From positions 1 through 64,000 of the forward strand of contig JAUTXP010000054.1 of assembly GCA_030837965.1 (NCBI GenBank): a stretch of DNA of 64,000 nucleotides, given 5' to 3'. The stretch is from Acidimicrobiaceae bacterium. GTDB taxonomy: Bacteria > Actinomycetota > Acidimicrobiia > Acidimicrobiales > JAUTXP01. The notes under the pieces were generated by a model that searched no databases, was not told the DNA's origin, and saw only the letters and a program-made list of their open reading frames with translations. This document shows positions 26,305 to 36,271 of the stretch, piece by piece (position 1 is the stretch's first letter; every line of letters starts with the position of its first letter). The position numbers and the translations under genes were made by a program.

Positions 26305-26963
26305 GGCCGTCGCGACTCGGGCTGTCCGCGCCCGACACCCGGCGGCTGCTGATCATCTTGTTGGCAGGCGTGCTCGTGTCGGCGGGCGGGCTGGTCTGGC
26401 TGGAGCAGACCGGTCCGGCCGGGGCCCAGACCAAGGACAACCCGTCGGTGCGCGGGATCCGTCCGGTGGCGACCACGACCACCTCGACGGCAGCCGGGGC
26501 CGGGGCGGGGGCGCCGACGACGGCCCGTCCGATCGACGTGCCCGAGGACCCGTACGCCGAGGAGCCGGTGCAGGAGATCGGGACCATCGACATCCCCAAG
26601 ATCGGCCTCCACCATCCGGTGTTCCACGGCATCACCCTGCGCAACATCGACCACGGCCCCAGCCACTGGCCGGGCACGGCCCTGCCGGGCGAGAACGGCA
26701 ACACCGTGTTCGCAGGCCATCGAGTCACCCACACCCATCCGTTCCGACGCATCGACGAGTTGGTCCCCGGCGATCAGGTCATCTTCACCGTGGCCGGCGT
26801 GCGGTCGGTGTACGTCGTGACCGGGCACGAGGTGGTCACGCCCGCAGCCGTGCACATCGCCGACCAGACCTCGACGCCGACCGGGACGCTGTTCGCCTGC
26901 CATCCGCCCCACTCGGCCCGGTACCGGTTTGTGGTGCATTTAGCCCTGTTGGCGGGCGGCTGA
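26301..26963 (+). CDS. sortase, class E-like
   Basis: 220 residues: N-terminal membrane helix (about 13-35), a Thr/Ala/Pro-rich spacer, and a sortase barrel from about 92 ('EIGTIDIPKIGLHHPVFHGI'). The catalytic residues are in place: H140 in 'FAGHRVTHTHPF', C200 in 'TLFACHPP' and Arg in 'SARYR' (R207/R209). Class E sortases of high-GC actinobacteria typically show TLxTC; here it is TLFAC. They attach LAxTG-type proteins to the wall. No sorting substrate was seen in the window. Confidence 0.88.
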   Translation: MRPSRLGLSAPDTRRLLIILLAGVLVSAGGLVWLEQTGPAGAQTKDNPSVRGIRPVATTTTSTAAGAGAGAPTTARPIDVPEDPYAEEPVQEIGTIDIPKIGLHHPVFHGITLRNIDHGPSHWPGTALPGENGNTVFAGHRVTHTHPFRRIDELVPGDQVIFTVAGVRSVYVVTGHEVVTPAAVHIADQTSTPTGTLFACHPPHSARYRFVVHLALLAGG

Positions 26964-27015
26964 GGCTCAAGGTGCCCCTCGGGCACGCCGATCACCCTGC
27001 GGGAAAGGAGTCGGC

Positions 27016-27423
27016 ATGCCGCACATGGTCATCTTCCGTAGCGCCGAGGGAAAGCCCGGCTATCACCAGGCTGAGTCTCTCGACGAGGCGGTCCGTTTCG
27101 TGGAGCACCTCCGCAATCAGGAGAACGTGCCCGAATCGCGCATCTTCCGCATGCAGGAGGTGCCGATCGAGTTCAAGACGTACGTCAAGGTGGAGGTCAC
27201 CGGGATGGACGCCGGGCCTGTCGCTGCGCCTACTCATGCGCCCGCGCCTGCTGTTGCTGAGGCCGCCCCGGCTGCCCCTGCGCCGGTCGCGGCCGCTGCG
27301 CCCGTGGTCGAGGAGCCTCGTTCGGCTCCGGCCGACAAGGGCGACGACGTGGTCGTCGACCCCATGCCTGTGGGTCAGGGAGCCAACGCCTCCAACCGGT
27401 TCGGGCGCTTCAACCGGGGCTAG
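27016..27423 (+). CDS. conserved-looking protein with Ala/Pro-rich tail, unknown function
   Basis: 135 residues. The first 65 form a compact alpha/beta-looking domain ('MPHMVIFRSAEGKPGYHQAE', 'EAVRFVEHLRNQENVPESRI', 'EVPIEFKTYVKVEV'). The remainder is an Ala/Pro/Val linker ending in an acidic patch and 'SNRFGRFNRG'. AAAGGAG at 7 nt marks the ATG. No family named with confidence. Confidence 0.75.
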   Translation: MPHMVIFRSAEGKPGYHQAESLDEAVRFVEHLRNQENVPESRIFRMQEVPIEFKTYVKVEVTGMDAGPVAAPTHAPAPAVAEAAPAAPAPVAAAAPVVEEPRSAPADKGDDVVVDPMPVGQGANASNRFGRFNRG

Positions 27424-27468
27424 CAAACCCGGCCGCGGTTGTCCCGGCCGACCCGCCGACTTGGCATT

Positions 27469-27509
27469 TGGGCGTCGTTCACCACCGCCAAGGTGGGTGA
27501 CGACGCCCA
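27469..27509. terminator. hairpin between convergent genes
   Basis: TGGGCGTCGTTCACC (27469-27483) pairs with a near-complement ending at 27509, with one bulged base. It lies between the convergent genes at 27423 and 27525. Confidence 0.6.
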
Positions 27510-27524
27510 CATGCGCGTCCGCGC

Positions 27525-28607
27525 TCAGCCCACGGCACGCTGGATGGCCATGCCCGCCAAGGCCAGGGCCATGACGATCATGGCTGCGGCCAAGGCCCCG
27601 ACCAGCACGGCCACGAAGAGCAGGGCCGCGGCCGAGCGCAGGCGCCGGGCCGCGCTCTGCGACTCCACCAGCCGAGGTCGCTCGTGCCCTCGCGTCTGCG
27701 GACGGGGCGTGGTCCGGGTGACCGTGGTCGTCGTTCGGGCGGGTGCGGCAGGCCACGGTTCTTGGGTCGGCGCGGCCGGCGGCGGGGGCGGGGGCGGGGG
27801 CGAGATGCCTGCCGGTGGGACCGACAGCGAGGCGGCGGTGGGCATGACCGGCGGCTCGGCCACGACCGGGGCGGGCGAGGGCACGGTCACCGGCGGCGGG
27901 GTCACCTCCAACGACGGCGGACTCCACCGAGCCGCGGGCTCCTCCACCGAGGGCTCGGGCGCAGGCGTAGGCGCCGTCTCCGGCGCAGGCTCAGTCTCGG
28001 CCACCGGCTCGGGCCGGCGCAGCCAGGACGGCGGCTCTGGCACTGGGTCGGGTTCCGGCTCCGGCTCGGGCTCCGGGTCCGGCTCGACCACGGCCACGGC
28101 CTCAACCACCGGCTCCGGCTCGGGCTCGACCTCCGGCTCCGCTTCGGCGATCGGCTCGGGCTGGCGCAGCCAGAACGGCGGCGCTGGCTCCGGGTCCGGC
28201 TCGCGTTCCGGCTCGACGTCGGGCTCGCGTTCCGGCTCTTCGTCCTCGATGCGCCACGTGCCGGTTGCATCCGGGTCAGGCGCAGGCACCGGCTCGGGCT
28301 CGGCGACTGGCTGTGGTTCGGACTCCCGCTCGACCGCGCCGACCGGTTCAGGCTCAGGCTCCGGCTCGCGCTCAGCGGGTCGCAGCCAACTGGGCACGTC
28401 GGGCTCGGGCACGTCGGGCTCGGGCTCGCTGCGCAGCCACGACATGGCGGCCTCGGCCGGCGGCGTGACCGGCGGCGTCACCTCGCCCTCCTCGCGCTTT
28501 TCCACAGCAGCAGGTGCTGTGGAAAAGTCGGAAGGGGGCGGGCCGGGTGGGTTTTCGGCTGGCTCCTCGGCGGTCTCGCTGTCGCCCGAGTCGTCGAAGC
28601 TGCTCAC
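27525..28607 (-). CDS. tail-anchored Pro/Glu-rich protein with repeated SWLR motifs
   Basis: About 360 residues. The body is a highly biased Glu-Pro-rich region with repeats built on 'SWLRPAE' / 'FWLRQPEP' / 'SWLRRPEP' spaced by EPEPEP stretches, followed by a Pro/Thr-rich region and an Arg-rich segment. A single membrane helix close to the C-terminus (about 330-352, '[20 protein letters not shown]') makes it tail-anchored or type II-like. The GTG at 28607 is a best guess since no ribosome site is clear. A palindromic element contributes '[10 protein letters not shown]' near the N-terminus. A spacer or scaffold role is inference. Confidence 0.65.
   Translation of the reverse strand: MSSFDDSGDSETAEEPAENPPGPPPSDFSTAPAAVEKREEGEVTPPVTPPAEAAMSWLRSEPEPDVPEPDVPSWLRPAEREPEPEPEPVGAVERESEPQPVAEPEPVPAPDPDATGTWRIEDEEPEREPDVEPEREPDPEPAPPFWLRQPEPIAEAEPEVEPEPEPVVEAVAVVEPDPEPEPEPEPDPVPEPPSWLRRPEPVAETEPAPETAPTPAPEPSVEEPAARWSPPSLEVTPPPVTVPSPAPVVAEPPVMPTAASLSVPPAGISPPPPPPPPAAPTQEPWPAAPARTTTTVTRTTPRPQTRGHERPRLVESQSAARRLRSAAALLFVAVLVGALAAAMIVMALALAGMAIQRAVG
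28497..28527. repeat. palindromic element family B, copy 2, inside coding sequence
   Basis: 13-bp perfect arms CTTTTCCACAGCA (28497-28509) and complement (28515-28527) around GCAGG. Same core as at 12677-12711. On the minus strand it encodes '[10 protein letters not shown]' in the Pro/Glu-rich protein. Confidence 0.8.
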
Positions 28608-28709
28608 GGCCGGCAACCGTTTGGGCGCGCAAACCTGGCACGCTGTGACAGACGGGCCCTGCGCCACGAAGGGGCGCCGCCCCCTCGGCTGGAGGAGCGA
28701 GTCACGGGA

Positions 28710-29816
28710 GTGAACACGATCGACTCGATGGTAGTCCGGGGCCCCTTGGCCTGGGACGAACCAGAGCCTCAGCCCAGCCGTCGATGGCTGGCCGCGGTCA
28801 TCGCGGCCATGCTCGTGGTCGGGCTGCTCGTCGCGTCGGTCACCGTCCAGCTCCCGTACTACGCCCTGGCCCCGGGGTCGGCCAAGCAGGTGAACGACCT
28901 CATCAACGCCGACTCGCCCATCTACACCCCGAAGGGCCGGGTGCTGATGGCCACCGTGAGCCTGCGCCGGGCCCAGCCCATCGACGTGATCGAGGGCTGG
29001 TTCGACGACGACATCGAGATCGTCAAGGAGGAGCAGATCGTCGGGCGCACCCCGCCCAAGCAGTACCACCAGCTCAACCTCCAGGCCATGGACGAGTCCA
29101 AGCGCACAGCCATCGTGGTGGCCCTGCGCAGACTGGGACACGACGTGCCTGCCCATGGCCAGGGCTCGCTGATCACCAACGTGATCCCTGGCCGCGGTTT
29201 TCCTGCGGAGGGCCACCTCCAGCAAGGAGACGTCATCACCGAGGTGGACGGCCAGCCCGTGCAGTTCGTGGAGGACGCGGTCAGGCTTCTGCACCAGCAC
29301 AAGCCGGGCGATGCCGTCCGGCTGCAAGTGACCGGCGTGGACGGGGCCAGCCGCATCGAGCAACTGGTGATGGCCCGCAACGACGACGGCACCGCGGTGC
29401 TCGGCATCGAGCTCCAGACGTTCAAGCTCGACTACGACGTGCCCTTCAAGGTGGACATCGACTCGGCTGACATCGGCGGCCCGTCGGCCGGGCTGGCATT
29501 CACCCTCGGCGTGCTCGACGAACTGACGCCGGGAGAGTTGACCGGGGGCAAGGTGGTGGCCGCCACCGGGACGATCGGCATCGACGGGGCCGTGGGCGAT
29601 GTGGGCGGCGTCCCCCAGAAGACGGCCGCGGTGATCGACGCGGGGGCCAAGGTCTTCCTCGTGCCGCCGGGCGAGTACGAGCAAGCCAGGAAGCGGGCGG
29701 GCAAGCGGCTCCAGGTCATCAAGGTCGCCACGTTGGACGAGGCCCTCGCTGTCCTGGGCAGGCTGGGCGGCAACGCCAGCGCGCTCGGGCCCGGCTCGGG
29801 CGGGGCGCCCGGCTAG
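28710..29816 (+). CDS. membrane PDZ / Lon-type (S16) serine protease
   Basis: 368 residues: N-terminal membrane helix (about 27-48), a PDZ domain (about 150-225, '[20 protein letters not shown]') and a C-terminal Lon-like proteolytic domain. The Ser-Lys dyad is present: S259 in 'GGPSAGLAF' and K304 in '[11 protein letters not shown]', 45 residues apart, close to the spacing in Lon. Homologues (YlbL/SdrC-type) process or turn over membrane proteins. Start GTG 28710 is uncertain; GGAGGAG lies 13-19 nt upstream and ATG 28728 is possible. Confidence 0.88.
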   Translation: MNTIDSMVVRGPLAWDEPEPQPSRRWLAAVIAAMLVVGLLVASVTVQLPYYALAPGSAKQVNDLINADSPIYTPKGRVLMATVSLRRAQPIDVIEGWFDDDIEIVKEEQIVGRTPPKQYHQLNLQAMDESKRTAIVVALRRLGHDVPAHGQGSLITNVIPGRGFPAEGHLQQGDVITEVDGQPVQFVEDAVRLLHQHKPGDAVRLQVTGVDGASRIEQLVMARNDDGTAVLGIELQTFKLDYDVPFKVDIDSADIGGPSAGLAFTLGVLDELTPGELTGGKVVAATGTIGIDGAVGDVGGVPQKTAAVIDAGAKVFLVPPGEYEQARKRAGKRLQVIKVATLDEALAVLGRLGGNASALGPGSGGAPG

Positions 29817-29838
29817 CCGGGGAGACGGGACGACGCCC

Positions 29839-32409
29839 ATGTCCGCATCGGCCGCCGAGATCCATTTCGCCGCCGAGTTCGTCACCTTTCTGGCCGCGGC
29901 CGTGGGCCTGGCCGTCGCCCTGCTCCGGGGTGACCTGCTCACCGCGCCCCGCAGCCGGGTGCCCCTGGCCGTGGGCTTCTGCGCCCTGGGCACGTCCGCC
30001 TTCCTCCACGGGTCGCTGCTGCTCGACGCGGCCGACGACCGGGCCATCCTCGTCGCCCTGCGGGCCATCGCGGTGGCGGGCATCGCCTTCGGCGCGTCCC
30101 GTTGGGCGGGGCCGCGACAGGCGGGCGGTCTGCTGTGGGGAGGGGTGGCCGTGCTGGCCGTGGCCGCGGCCATGGGGTTGGGCCACTGGACCCTCGCCAC
30201 CAGTGCGGTGTTGGCCGCGGGCAGCCTGGCCATCGGGTTCGCGGTGGTGGTTTCGGCCCGTCGATCCATCGCCTCGCGCGTGGCGGCCAGCGCGTCGCTG
30301 ACGCTGTTGCTCGTCGTGCTGGTCCTGGCCGTCGGCATCTCGGCCGTGCTCAGCAACACGGTTGAGGACCAGGCCCGGCAGCGCCTGGCCACGCGAGCGG
30401 GAAGCGAGGCCAAGTTCGTGGCCGACCCGGCCCGCGTCCGCCTGGTCGAGGCCAGGTTGGCCGCGGCCTCGCTCAAGACCGACCGGCTCGCGGACCTGCA
30501 AAAGGTGCGCCAGAACCCGAACGACGCGGGCGCCGCCAGTGCGGTCGCCGCTTCGCTCGACATCCTCAGTGGCAACTTCTTCGAAGGCCGCGAGATGCTC
30601 TACATCGACGCGGCCAGCAAGGCCCCCGTGGCCACGACCGCGGGCTTCCCGGTGGCCACCACCGCGCTGGCCGGCTCGCCGGCGGTCAGCGAGTCGATCA
30701 CCCAGCAGCACCCGGTCGGCTCCATCACCGAGGTGAGCGGCAGGCTGGTGGTCTTCGGCACGTTCCCGTTGAAGGACAGGGTGAATGGCGTGCCCGTGGT
30801 GATCGGCGTGGTGGTCACCGTGTCGCCGGTGGACGCGGGCTACTTCCAGACGCGCATCGCGGGGGAGACCGGCGTGGGGGTGGCTGCGGCCGACCGCCAC
30901 GGGTTCCTGGCCGCGTTCGCGGCCCAGCCACCGTTCGGCCGGGTGGCGCCGCTCATCGCGGACGTGTTCAAGGACACGGGCAAGCGGCCTACTGGTGAGG
31001 CGTCGGGACGCTTCTTCGCCGCCGCGCCGGTGCTCGACAGCGCGCAGCGCCCGGTGGCCGCAGTCGTGGTGTCCCAGCCCACATCGGTAGTGGCCGACAC
31101 GCGCGAGGAGCTCTACCGGGTCCTGTTCCTCATCGCCTTGGGGGGGACGCTGCTGGCCTTGGCCCTGGCTGCACTGGTGGGCAGCAGGATCGGCGCCGGG
31201 CTTCGACAACTGACCCTCGCGGCCGAGGCCATCCAAGGCGGCGACTTCAGCACCCGCGCCGACGTGCAGGCCGACGACGAGGTGGGCATGCTGGGCGCGG
31301 CCTTCGACTCGATGGCGGGCTCCATCCAGGAGAAGACGGGCGAACTGCAACACGCGCGCATCCGGTTGGAGGCCGTGGTCGCGGGCATGGGCGAGGCCCT
31401 CGTCGCCACCGACGAGGACGGCAACATCACCGACTTCAACCGGTCGGCCGAGGAGCTGTTGGGCATCAGCGCGGCCGAGGCCAAGGGGCGGGGCGCCGAC
31501 AGCGTCGTGTTGCTTCGCGGCGACGACGGCGCGTCGCTCGCCGAGCGCCTGCGCAAGCCCTCGCCTCGGCGCTGGTCGGCCGAGGGCACGATCGAGACGG
31601 CCGACGGCAGCGAGGTCCCTGTGGCCGTGTCGGCCGGCGCCCTGCGGGGCTTGGAGGACGAGTTGGCGGGCCAGGTCTTCGTGCTGCGCGACCTGCGCGG
31701 CGAGCGCGAGGTCGAGCGCATGAAGACCGAGTTCCTCTCGCGCATCGGGCACGAGCTGCGCACGCCGCTGACCGGCATCACCGGCTATGCCGAACTGCTG
31801 ACCCGCAAGGACCCGCCGCCCGACCTGGCCCGCCAATGGCACCACGAGATCCTCAAGCAGTCGCGCAACCTGTTGCGGATCGTGCAGATGCTCGAGTTCT
31901 TCGCGTCGACCGGCGCCAACCGGGCCATCCTGCGCCCCGAGGTGGTCGACGTGCGCGAGGTGGTGGACGAGGCCGTGAACCGGCGGTCGGCCAAGCTCGA
32001 CGGGCAGTGGTCCATCAAGCGGCGGGTGGCGCGTGGCGTCCCCAAGATCGTGGCCGACGAGCGCTGGCTCAGGCTGGCCATCGACGAGCTGGTCGACAAC
32101 GCGGTGAAGTTCTCGCCCGATGGCGGCACCATCTCGGTGACGGCGTCGACGGAGGGCAACCGGGTGGAGATCGCGGTGGCCGATCGGGGCAAGGGCATGA
32201 CCAGGGAGGAGCAGGCCAGGGCCTTCACCGAGTTCGTGCAGGGCGATACGTCCGATACGCGCATGTTTGGCGGGCTCGGCCTTGGTCTTAGCCTGGTACA
32301 GCGGGTGGCCGAGGCCCACGGGGGCTCGGTGGCCTGCACCTCAACCCCCGGAAAGGGGTCGAAGTTCTCGATCTTCCTCCCAGTCGGGCCGATAGAAGAA
32401 CGACGATGA
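29839..32409 (+). CDS. membrane sensor histidine kinase with 7TM-like region, extracytoplasmic sensor, HAMP and PAS
   Basis: 856 residues. An N-terminal set of several membrane helices (to about 175) is followed by a roughly 240-residue extracytoplasmic sensor and a membrane helix near 430-450. Then come HAMP (about 450-505), PAS (about 510-620, '[20 protein letters not shown]'), HisKA and HATPase_c. H638 in '[12 protein letters not shown]' is the phosphorylation site; '[14 protein letters not shown]' and '[19 protein letters not shown]' complete the catalytic part. ATG follows GGGGAGACGGG. It overlaps the lipoprotein gene by ATGA, and a response regulator follows. Confidence 0.9.
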   Translation: MSASAAEIHFAAEFVTFLAAAVGLAVALLRGDLLTAPRSRVPLAVGFCALGTSAFLHGSLLLDAADDRAILVALRAIAVAGIAFGASRWAGPRQAGGLLWGGVAVLAVAAAMGLGHWTLATSAVLAAGSLAIGFAVVVSARRSIASRVAASASLTLLLVVLVLAVGISAVLSNTVEDQARQRLATRAGSEAKFVADPARVRLVEARLAAASLKTDRLADLQKVRQNPNDAGAASAVAASLDILSGNFFEGREMLYIDAASKAPVATTAGFPVATTALAGSPAVSESITQQHPVGSITEVSGRLVVFGTFPLKDRVNGVPVVIGVVVTVSPVDAGYFQTRIAGETGVGVAAADRHGFLAAFAAQPPFGRVAPLIADVFKDTGKRPTGEASGRFFAAAPVLDSAQRPVAAVVVSQPTSVVADTREELYRVLFLIALGGTLLALALAALVGSRIGAGLRQLTLAAEAIQGGDFSTRADVQADDEVGMLGAAFDSMAGSIQEKTGELQHARIRLEAVVAGMGEALVATDEDGNITDFNRSAEELLGISAAEAKGRGADSVVLLRGDDGASLAERLRKPSPRRWSAEGTIETADGSEVPVAVSAGALRGLEDELAGQVFVLRDLRGEREVERMKTEFLSRIGHELRTPLTGITGYAELLTRKDPPPDLARQWHHEILKQSRNLLRIVQMLEFFASTGANRAILRPEVVDVREVVDEAVNRRSAKLDGQWSIKRRVARGVPKIVADERWLRLAIDELVDNAVKFSPDGGTISVTASTEGNRVEIAVADRGKGMTREEQARAFTEFVQGDTSDTRMFGGLGLGLSLVQRVAEAHGGSVACTSTPGKGSKFSIFLPVGPIEERR

Positions 32410-33578
32410 GACGCGCCTTCGCCGTGGGCCTGGCCGTGGTGGTCGGGCTGCCCCTGCTCGCCGGGTGCAGCCGGACTCCCGTGCGCCCGGGCGAGGCCCG
32501 CGTCGATCCGCACGGCGTGGTCGAGGTCATGGAGGCGGGCGGTCAGTACCAGGCCTTGAAGTCGGCCAAGACGGTTCACAACGGCGACAGCGTGCGGGTC
32601 AAGTCGGGCCAGGCCGACGTGCGCCTGCCCGCGGCCGAGCTGTCCATGCGCGACGGGGCCGAGTTGGTGATCGGCGCATCGCCCGACCTGCGCTCTGGCG
32701 ACTTGCTGGTCGTGCCGTTGCGGCGGGTGACGGTGACCAGTGCGGGGACTGACTTCGAGGTGGCGGGCGCGGCCCGGTTGACCCGCCTCTACGCGGTCAC
32801 GGCGGCCAGCTATGTGGGCTCGGTGTCGGTGCGCTCGGCCGGGTCCAGCCTCGATGTGAAGGCGTTGCGCCAGACCACGGTGGCCGCCCTCGGAAGCGTG
32901 GCCCAGGCGGCCGAGCCCCTGCAGTACAAGGAGAACGACCCGTGGGACCGGCGCTTCCTGGCCGACGCCATCGACTTGGGCGCCGAGTTGCAGGCTCGCA
33001 GCGACGGCGCCAACAACCAGTTCCGGGGCCAGGGTTCGACCCCCGGCTTCTACCGCAACCTGCTGCCCCAGTTGGCCCGGGTGCCCGAGTTCGACGCCGC
33101 CCTGCTGGACGGGGCCCGCCCGCCGGGCGAGCACATCGTGGGCGCGGGCATCGCGTTGGCGGGCGCCCATGGCGGGTTCGTGGAGCGGTGGCGGCGGGTG
33201 TTCTCGTTCCGCAGCGAAGGGGCCACGTGGGGGTTGGTGGCCATGGACGAGCAGGTCCAGCAGGTTGCAGGGCTGGTGCGTTCCATCGACGACGCCCTCG
33301 GCCGGGCCCCGCTGCCGGGCGTGGCCAGGCAGTTGGCGCTGAGCCCGCCCGGGGCGCCCTCGGGCCCAGGCCCGGCGGCGCCCACGACCCCGGGAACGAC
33401 GCCGTCCAACCCGCGCAATCCGGGCCCAGGCGACAACCCGAGTCCGCCGCCTCCCACCACCGTCCCGCCGCAACCGGGCATCATCCCTTCGCCGCCTGAC
33501 ACCGGGCTGCCCATCGATCCGCTGGCCGACGACGCGGTCGACACCATCAACGGGCTGTTGCCCAAGCCGGGCGGCTGA
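32406..33578 (+). CDS. FecR-like domain lipoprotein
   Basis: 390 residues: lipoprotein signal with LLAGC (C21), a FecR-type beta domain (about 35-165: 'HNGDSVRVKSGQADVRLPAA', 'SMRDGAELVIG', 'VSVRSAGSSLDV'), a helical region (about 175-300) and a Pro-rich tail from 310. FecR domains usually bind or sense sugars or peptides at the cell surface. Position between a sensor kinase (ATGA overlap) and a response regulator suggests it feeds the kinase a signal; that is inference. Confidence 0.8.
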   Translation: MRRAFAVGLAVVVGLPLLAGCSRTPVRPGEARVDPHGVVEVMEAGGQYQALKSAKTVHNGDSVRVKSGQADVRLPAAELSMRDGAELVIGASPDLRSGDLLVVPLRRVTVTSAGTDFEVAGAARLTRLYAVTAASYVGSVSVRSAGSSLDVKALRQTTVAALGSVAQAAEPLQYKENDPWDRRFLADAIDLGAELQARSDGANNQFRGQGSTPGFYRNLLPQLARVPEFDAALLDGARPPGEHIVGAGIALAGAHGGFVERWRRVFSFRSEGATWGLVAMDEQVQQVAGLVRSIDDALGRAPLPGVARQLALSPPGAPSGPGPAAPTTPGTTPSNPRNPGPGDNPSPPPPTTVPPQPGIIPSPPDTGLPIDPLADDAVDTINGLLPKPGG

Positions 33579-33585
33579 GCATGGG

Positions 33586-33591
33586 TACCCT
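33586..33591 (+). promoter_or_regulatory. TACCCT -10 box of the response regulator gene
   Basis: TACCCT ends 7 nt before ATG 33599. Its position inside the longer possible reading frame favours 33599 as the real start. Confidence 0.45.
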
Positions 33592-33598
33592 TTCCGAC

Positions 33599-34066
33599 AT
33601 GTCGTCTTCGGCCCCTCCGTCGCCGCCTCGCCGGGTGCTGATCGTGGACGACGAGGCGGGCATCCGCGAGCTGTGCCGGGTCAACCTGGCCCTGGCCGGC
33701 TTTGACGTGTGCGAGGCGGCCGACGGGTTCGCGGCTGTGGAGCAGGCCCGCACGGCCAAGCCCGACCTCATCTTCCTCGACGTGCTGATGCCGGGCATGA
33801 GCGGGTGGGAGGTGCTGGCCAAGCTGCGTGAGGACGAGGCCACCGCGTCCATTCCGGTGGTCATGCTCACGGCGCTCACCAGTGAGGACGACCAGATCCG
33901 GGGCTGGGAGGGCGGCGTGGTCGACTATTTAACCAAGCCCTTCAACCCGCTGTCGCTGGCCGACTGGGCCACTGCGGCCTTGGCTCCGCGGGACCCGGCC
34001 GAGGACGACGAGCGCCGCAAGCGAGCCGTGGCCAAGGTCAGCATGGTCCGCGCCCTGCGCCAGTAA
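33599..34066 (+). CDS. single-domain response regulator (REC only)
   Basis: 155 residues: a receiver domain with acidic pocket 'IVDDEAG', phospho-acceptor D61 in 'LIFLDVLMPGMSGWEV', the Thr/Ser switch 'VVMLTALTSEDD' and Lys in 'DYLTKPFNP', then a short basic helix and no output domain. It would signal by protein-protein contact, with the kinase two genes upstream as likely donor. An ATG at 33581 would add six residues. Confidence 0.88.
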   Translation: MSSSAPPSPPRRVLIVDDEAGIRELCRVNLALAGFDVCEAADGFAAVEQARTAKPDLIFLDVLMPGMSGWEVLAKLREDEATASIPVVMLTALTSEDDQIRGWEGGVVDYLTKPFNPLSLADWATAALAPRDPAEDDERRKRAVAKVSMVRALRQ

Positions 34067-34069
34067 GCC

Positions 34070-34116
34070 GTCTTGTCGCGCTGACGCCGGCTATTTGGCA
34101 AATCACGCGACAAGAC
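34070..34116 (+). terminator. hairpin after the response regulator
   Basis: GTCTTGTCGCG (34070-34080) and its exact complement (34106-34116), with some inner pairing in the 25-nt loop. Confidence 0.55.
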
Positions 34117-34156
34117 CGGACCGACGGCGGTCCACGACTGCGGCGACGGCCCGTCC

Positions 34157-34162
34157 TAACCT
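34157..34162 (+). promoter_or_regulatory. TAACCT -10 box of the DivIVA-domain gene
   Basis: TAACCT ends 6 nt before ATG 34169. Confidence 0.5.
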
Positions 34163-34168
34163 CAGGGG

Positions 34169-36271
34169 ATGGCCGACGATCGACGCCTTTCGGCCGATGA
34201 GGTCGCCTCCCGCGCCTTTTCCACCGGCTTTCGAGGGCTGGACGCCAACGAGGTCCGCGCCTACCTGCAACGGGTGGCCGACGACCTGCGGGCTGGGGCC
34301 GAGCGCGAGTCGGCGCTGGCCACGCGACTGGCCGAGGCCGAAGAGCGCGCCGCCCATCCCGAGATCGACGAGGACACGCTCCTGCGTCTGCTGGGCGAGG
34401 AGACGGCCCGGGTCATGCGCAGCGCCAGGGAGGCGGCCGCCGACCTGAAGGCCCACGCCGAGGAAAGCGTCCAGCAGATCCTCAAGGACGCCCACGACGA
34501 GGCCAAGCGCGTCCGGTCCGCAGCCGAGTCAGTGCTGGCCGAGCAGACGGAGTTGGCCGAGGCCGAGGCCCAAGCCCTGCGCGAGCAGGCCCGCAGGGAC
34601 GCGGCGGCCATGATCGAGTCGGCCACGGCCGAGGCCGAAGCCGCTCTGGACCAGGTGCGGGAACGGGCCAAGGCCATGGTGGTCGAGGCCCAGTCGGCGC
34701 GCGAGCGCATCTTGTCGGACCTGGCCCGGCGGCGGCGCGTGGCCCACGTGCAGGTCGAGCAGTTGCGGGCAGGCAGGGACCGGCTGCTCGACGCCTACCG
34801 CATGGTGCGGTCCACGTTGGAGGACGTCACCGACGAGTTGCAGCGGGCTGAGGCCGAGGCCCGACAGGCGGCCGAGGCCACGGCCCGGCGGCTGGCCGCA
34901 GAGGGCGACGATGCCCTGGCCGAGCAAGCGGACGACGAGGCCGGCGAGGATGGCGGGGCCGACGAGGCGGGCCAGGCGGGCGGCGAAATCGAAGATGCCG
35001 AGGTCGGGCCGGACGTCGAGGTCGCCGTCGAAGAAGAAGCCGACCAGCCGGTCGCAGTGGAGTCGGCCGCTATCGGGTCGGCCGCTATCGGGTCGGCCGC
35101 AGGGGGGTCGGCCGCAGTCGAGCAGGTCGCGCCCCGGTTGGTGACCACCACGGTCGAGGCCGCGTCCCCCGCCCCGGTGACCGCAGCCCCATCCCGGCCT
35201 GCGTCGGTGCCCGTGGAGGAGCGGCGGCTCTCGTCGTTGCGCATCATCCGCCGCGAGCGCGAGCGCGAGCGCGAGCGCGAGGCCGGGTCCGACCCGCCGC
35301 AGCCCGAGCCCGTCGCGGCCGTGTCGGAGTTGGACGTGGTCGAGCCTGCGGCACCCGATGAGGCGGTGCGCATCCTCGCTCCGGTCGCGGCCGAGGTCGA
35401 GGCCGCGCCCGCGCCCGACGTCGAGGCGGCCAAGCCCGCGGTGGAGGATGTGTTCGCCCGTCTCCGGGCCTCGCGGGAGGAGTCGGTGGCCAAGGCCCGC
35501 GAGGTCCTGGCCGAGCCCGAGCCCGAGGCAAAGTCCGAGCCGGACCCGGAGCCGGAGTCAAAGTCCGAGCCGGACCCGGAGCCGGAGCACAGGGAAGCCG
35601 TCGAAGGCGAGCCCGCGGTCAGCAACGAGGACGAGCGGGCCCTGCAAGAGCGCGACGAGGCGGTGGCCGACATCGAGGCCCGCTTGGCCCGCAAGCTCAA
35701 GCGGTCGTTGCAGGACGAGCAGAACGACGTGCTCGATCGACTGCGCAGCCGGCGCTCGCGCTCGACGGAGGGCGTTCTGCCCGCGCTGGACGAGCACCTG
35801 GCCCGCCACGTTGCCGTGGCCCTGCCCTTTTTGGAACAAGCCGGTCCGGGCGTGGACGTGGCCGCGGTCGCCCACGAGTTGGCCGACGCCATCGTCGGCC
35901 CCTTGCGCCGCCAGTTGGAGCCTGCCCTCCGCGGTGGTTCCAACGAGGGCGATGACGGAGAGGGCGACGACGCCGAGGAGTCGGACCCGGCCGATCGCAT
36001 CGGCGCGGCCTATCGGGAGTGGAAGGGCGACCGCATCGAGCGGCTGGCGTCGCACGCGGTGGTGTCGGCCTGGTCGCGCGCCGCCTATCGCTCAGTGGCC
36101 GAGGGCACCGTCCTGCGGTGGGTCGTGGACGACCAAGGCGCCCCCTGCCCCGACTGTGACGACAACGCCTTGGCCGGTCCCACGGCCAAGGGCGACGAGT
36201 ACCCCACCGGCCAGCAGCATCCGCCCGCCCACGCCGGCTGCCGATGCCTTCTGGTGCGGGCCTCGACGTAG
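34169..36271 (+). CDS. DivIVA-domain coiled-coil protein with phage minor-head-like C-terminal domain
   Basis: 700 residues. The N-terminus carries a DivIVA-type motif ('SADEVASRAFSTGFRGLDAN', 'EVRAYLQRVADDL'), followed by a long coiled coil to about 245, then a low-complexity acidic/Ala region with in-frame repeats (AIGS/SAAIGS near 304, RERERERERE near 355, EPDPEPESK repeats near 455). The last 90 residues form a separate domain ending with C660-x2-C663 ('CPDCDDN') and 'PPAHAGCRC' (C691, C693). That is the Cys/His signature found in SPP1 gp7-like phage head-morphogenesis proteins. The N-terminal part suggests polar or septal localisation; the role of the tail is unknown. Confidence 0.8.
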   Translation: MADDRRLSADEVASRAFSTGFRGLDANEVRAYLQRVADDLRAGAERESALATRLAEAEERAAHPEIDEDTLLRLLGEETARVMRSAREAAADLKAHAEESVQQILKDAHDEAKRVRSAAESVLAEQTELAEAEAQALREQARRDAAAMIESATAEAEAALDQVRERAKAMVVEAQSARERILSDLARRRRVAHVQVEQLRAGRDRLLDAYRMVRSTLEDVTDELQRAEAEARQAAEATARRLAAEGDDALAEQADDEAGEDGGADEAGQAGGEIEDAEVGPDVEVAVEEEADQPVAVESAAIGSAAIGSAAGGSAAVEQVAPRLVTTTVEAASPAPVTAAPSRPASVPVEERRLSSLRIIRREREREREREAGSDPPQPEPVAAVSELDVVEPAAPDEAVRILAPVAAEVEAAPAPDVEAAKPAVEDVFARLRASREESVAKAREVLAEPEPEAKSEPDPEPESKSEPDPEPEHREAVEGEPAVSNEDERALQERDEAVADIEARLARKLKRSLQDEQNDVLDRLRSRRSRSTEGVLPALDEHLARHVAVALPFLEQAGPGVDVAAVAHELADAIVGPLRRQLEPALRGGSNEGDDGEGDDAEESDPADRIGAAYREWKGDRIERLASHAVVSAWSRAAYRSVAEGTVLRWVVDDQGAPCPDCDDNALAGPTAKGDEYPTGQQHPPAHAGCRCLLVRAST

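Noticed and set aside
28608-30575. Extension of the minus-strand frame upstream of the Pro/Glu-rich protein
   Set aside because: The extra part is antisense to the S16 protease and kinase genes and shows no domain; only the downstream part has repeats and a membrane helix.
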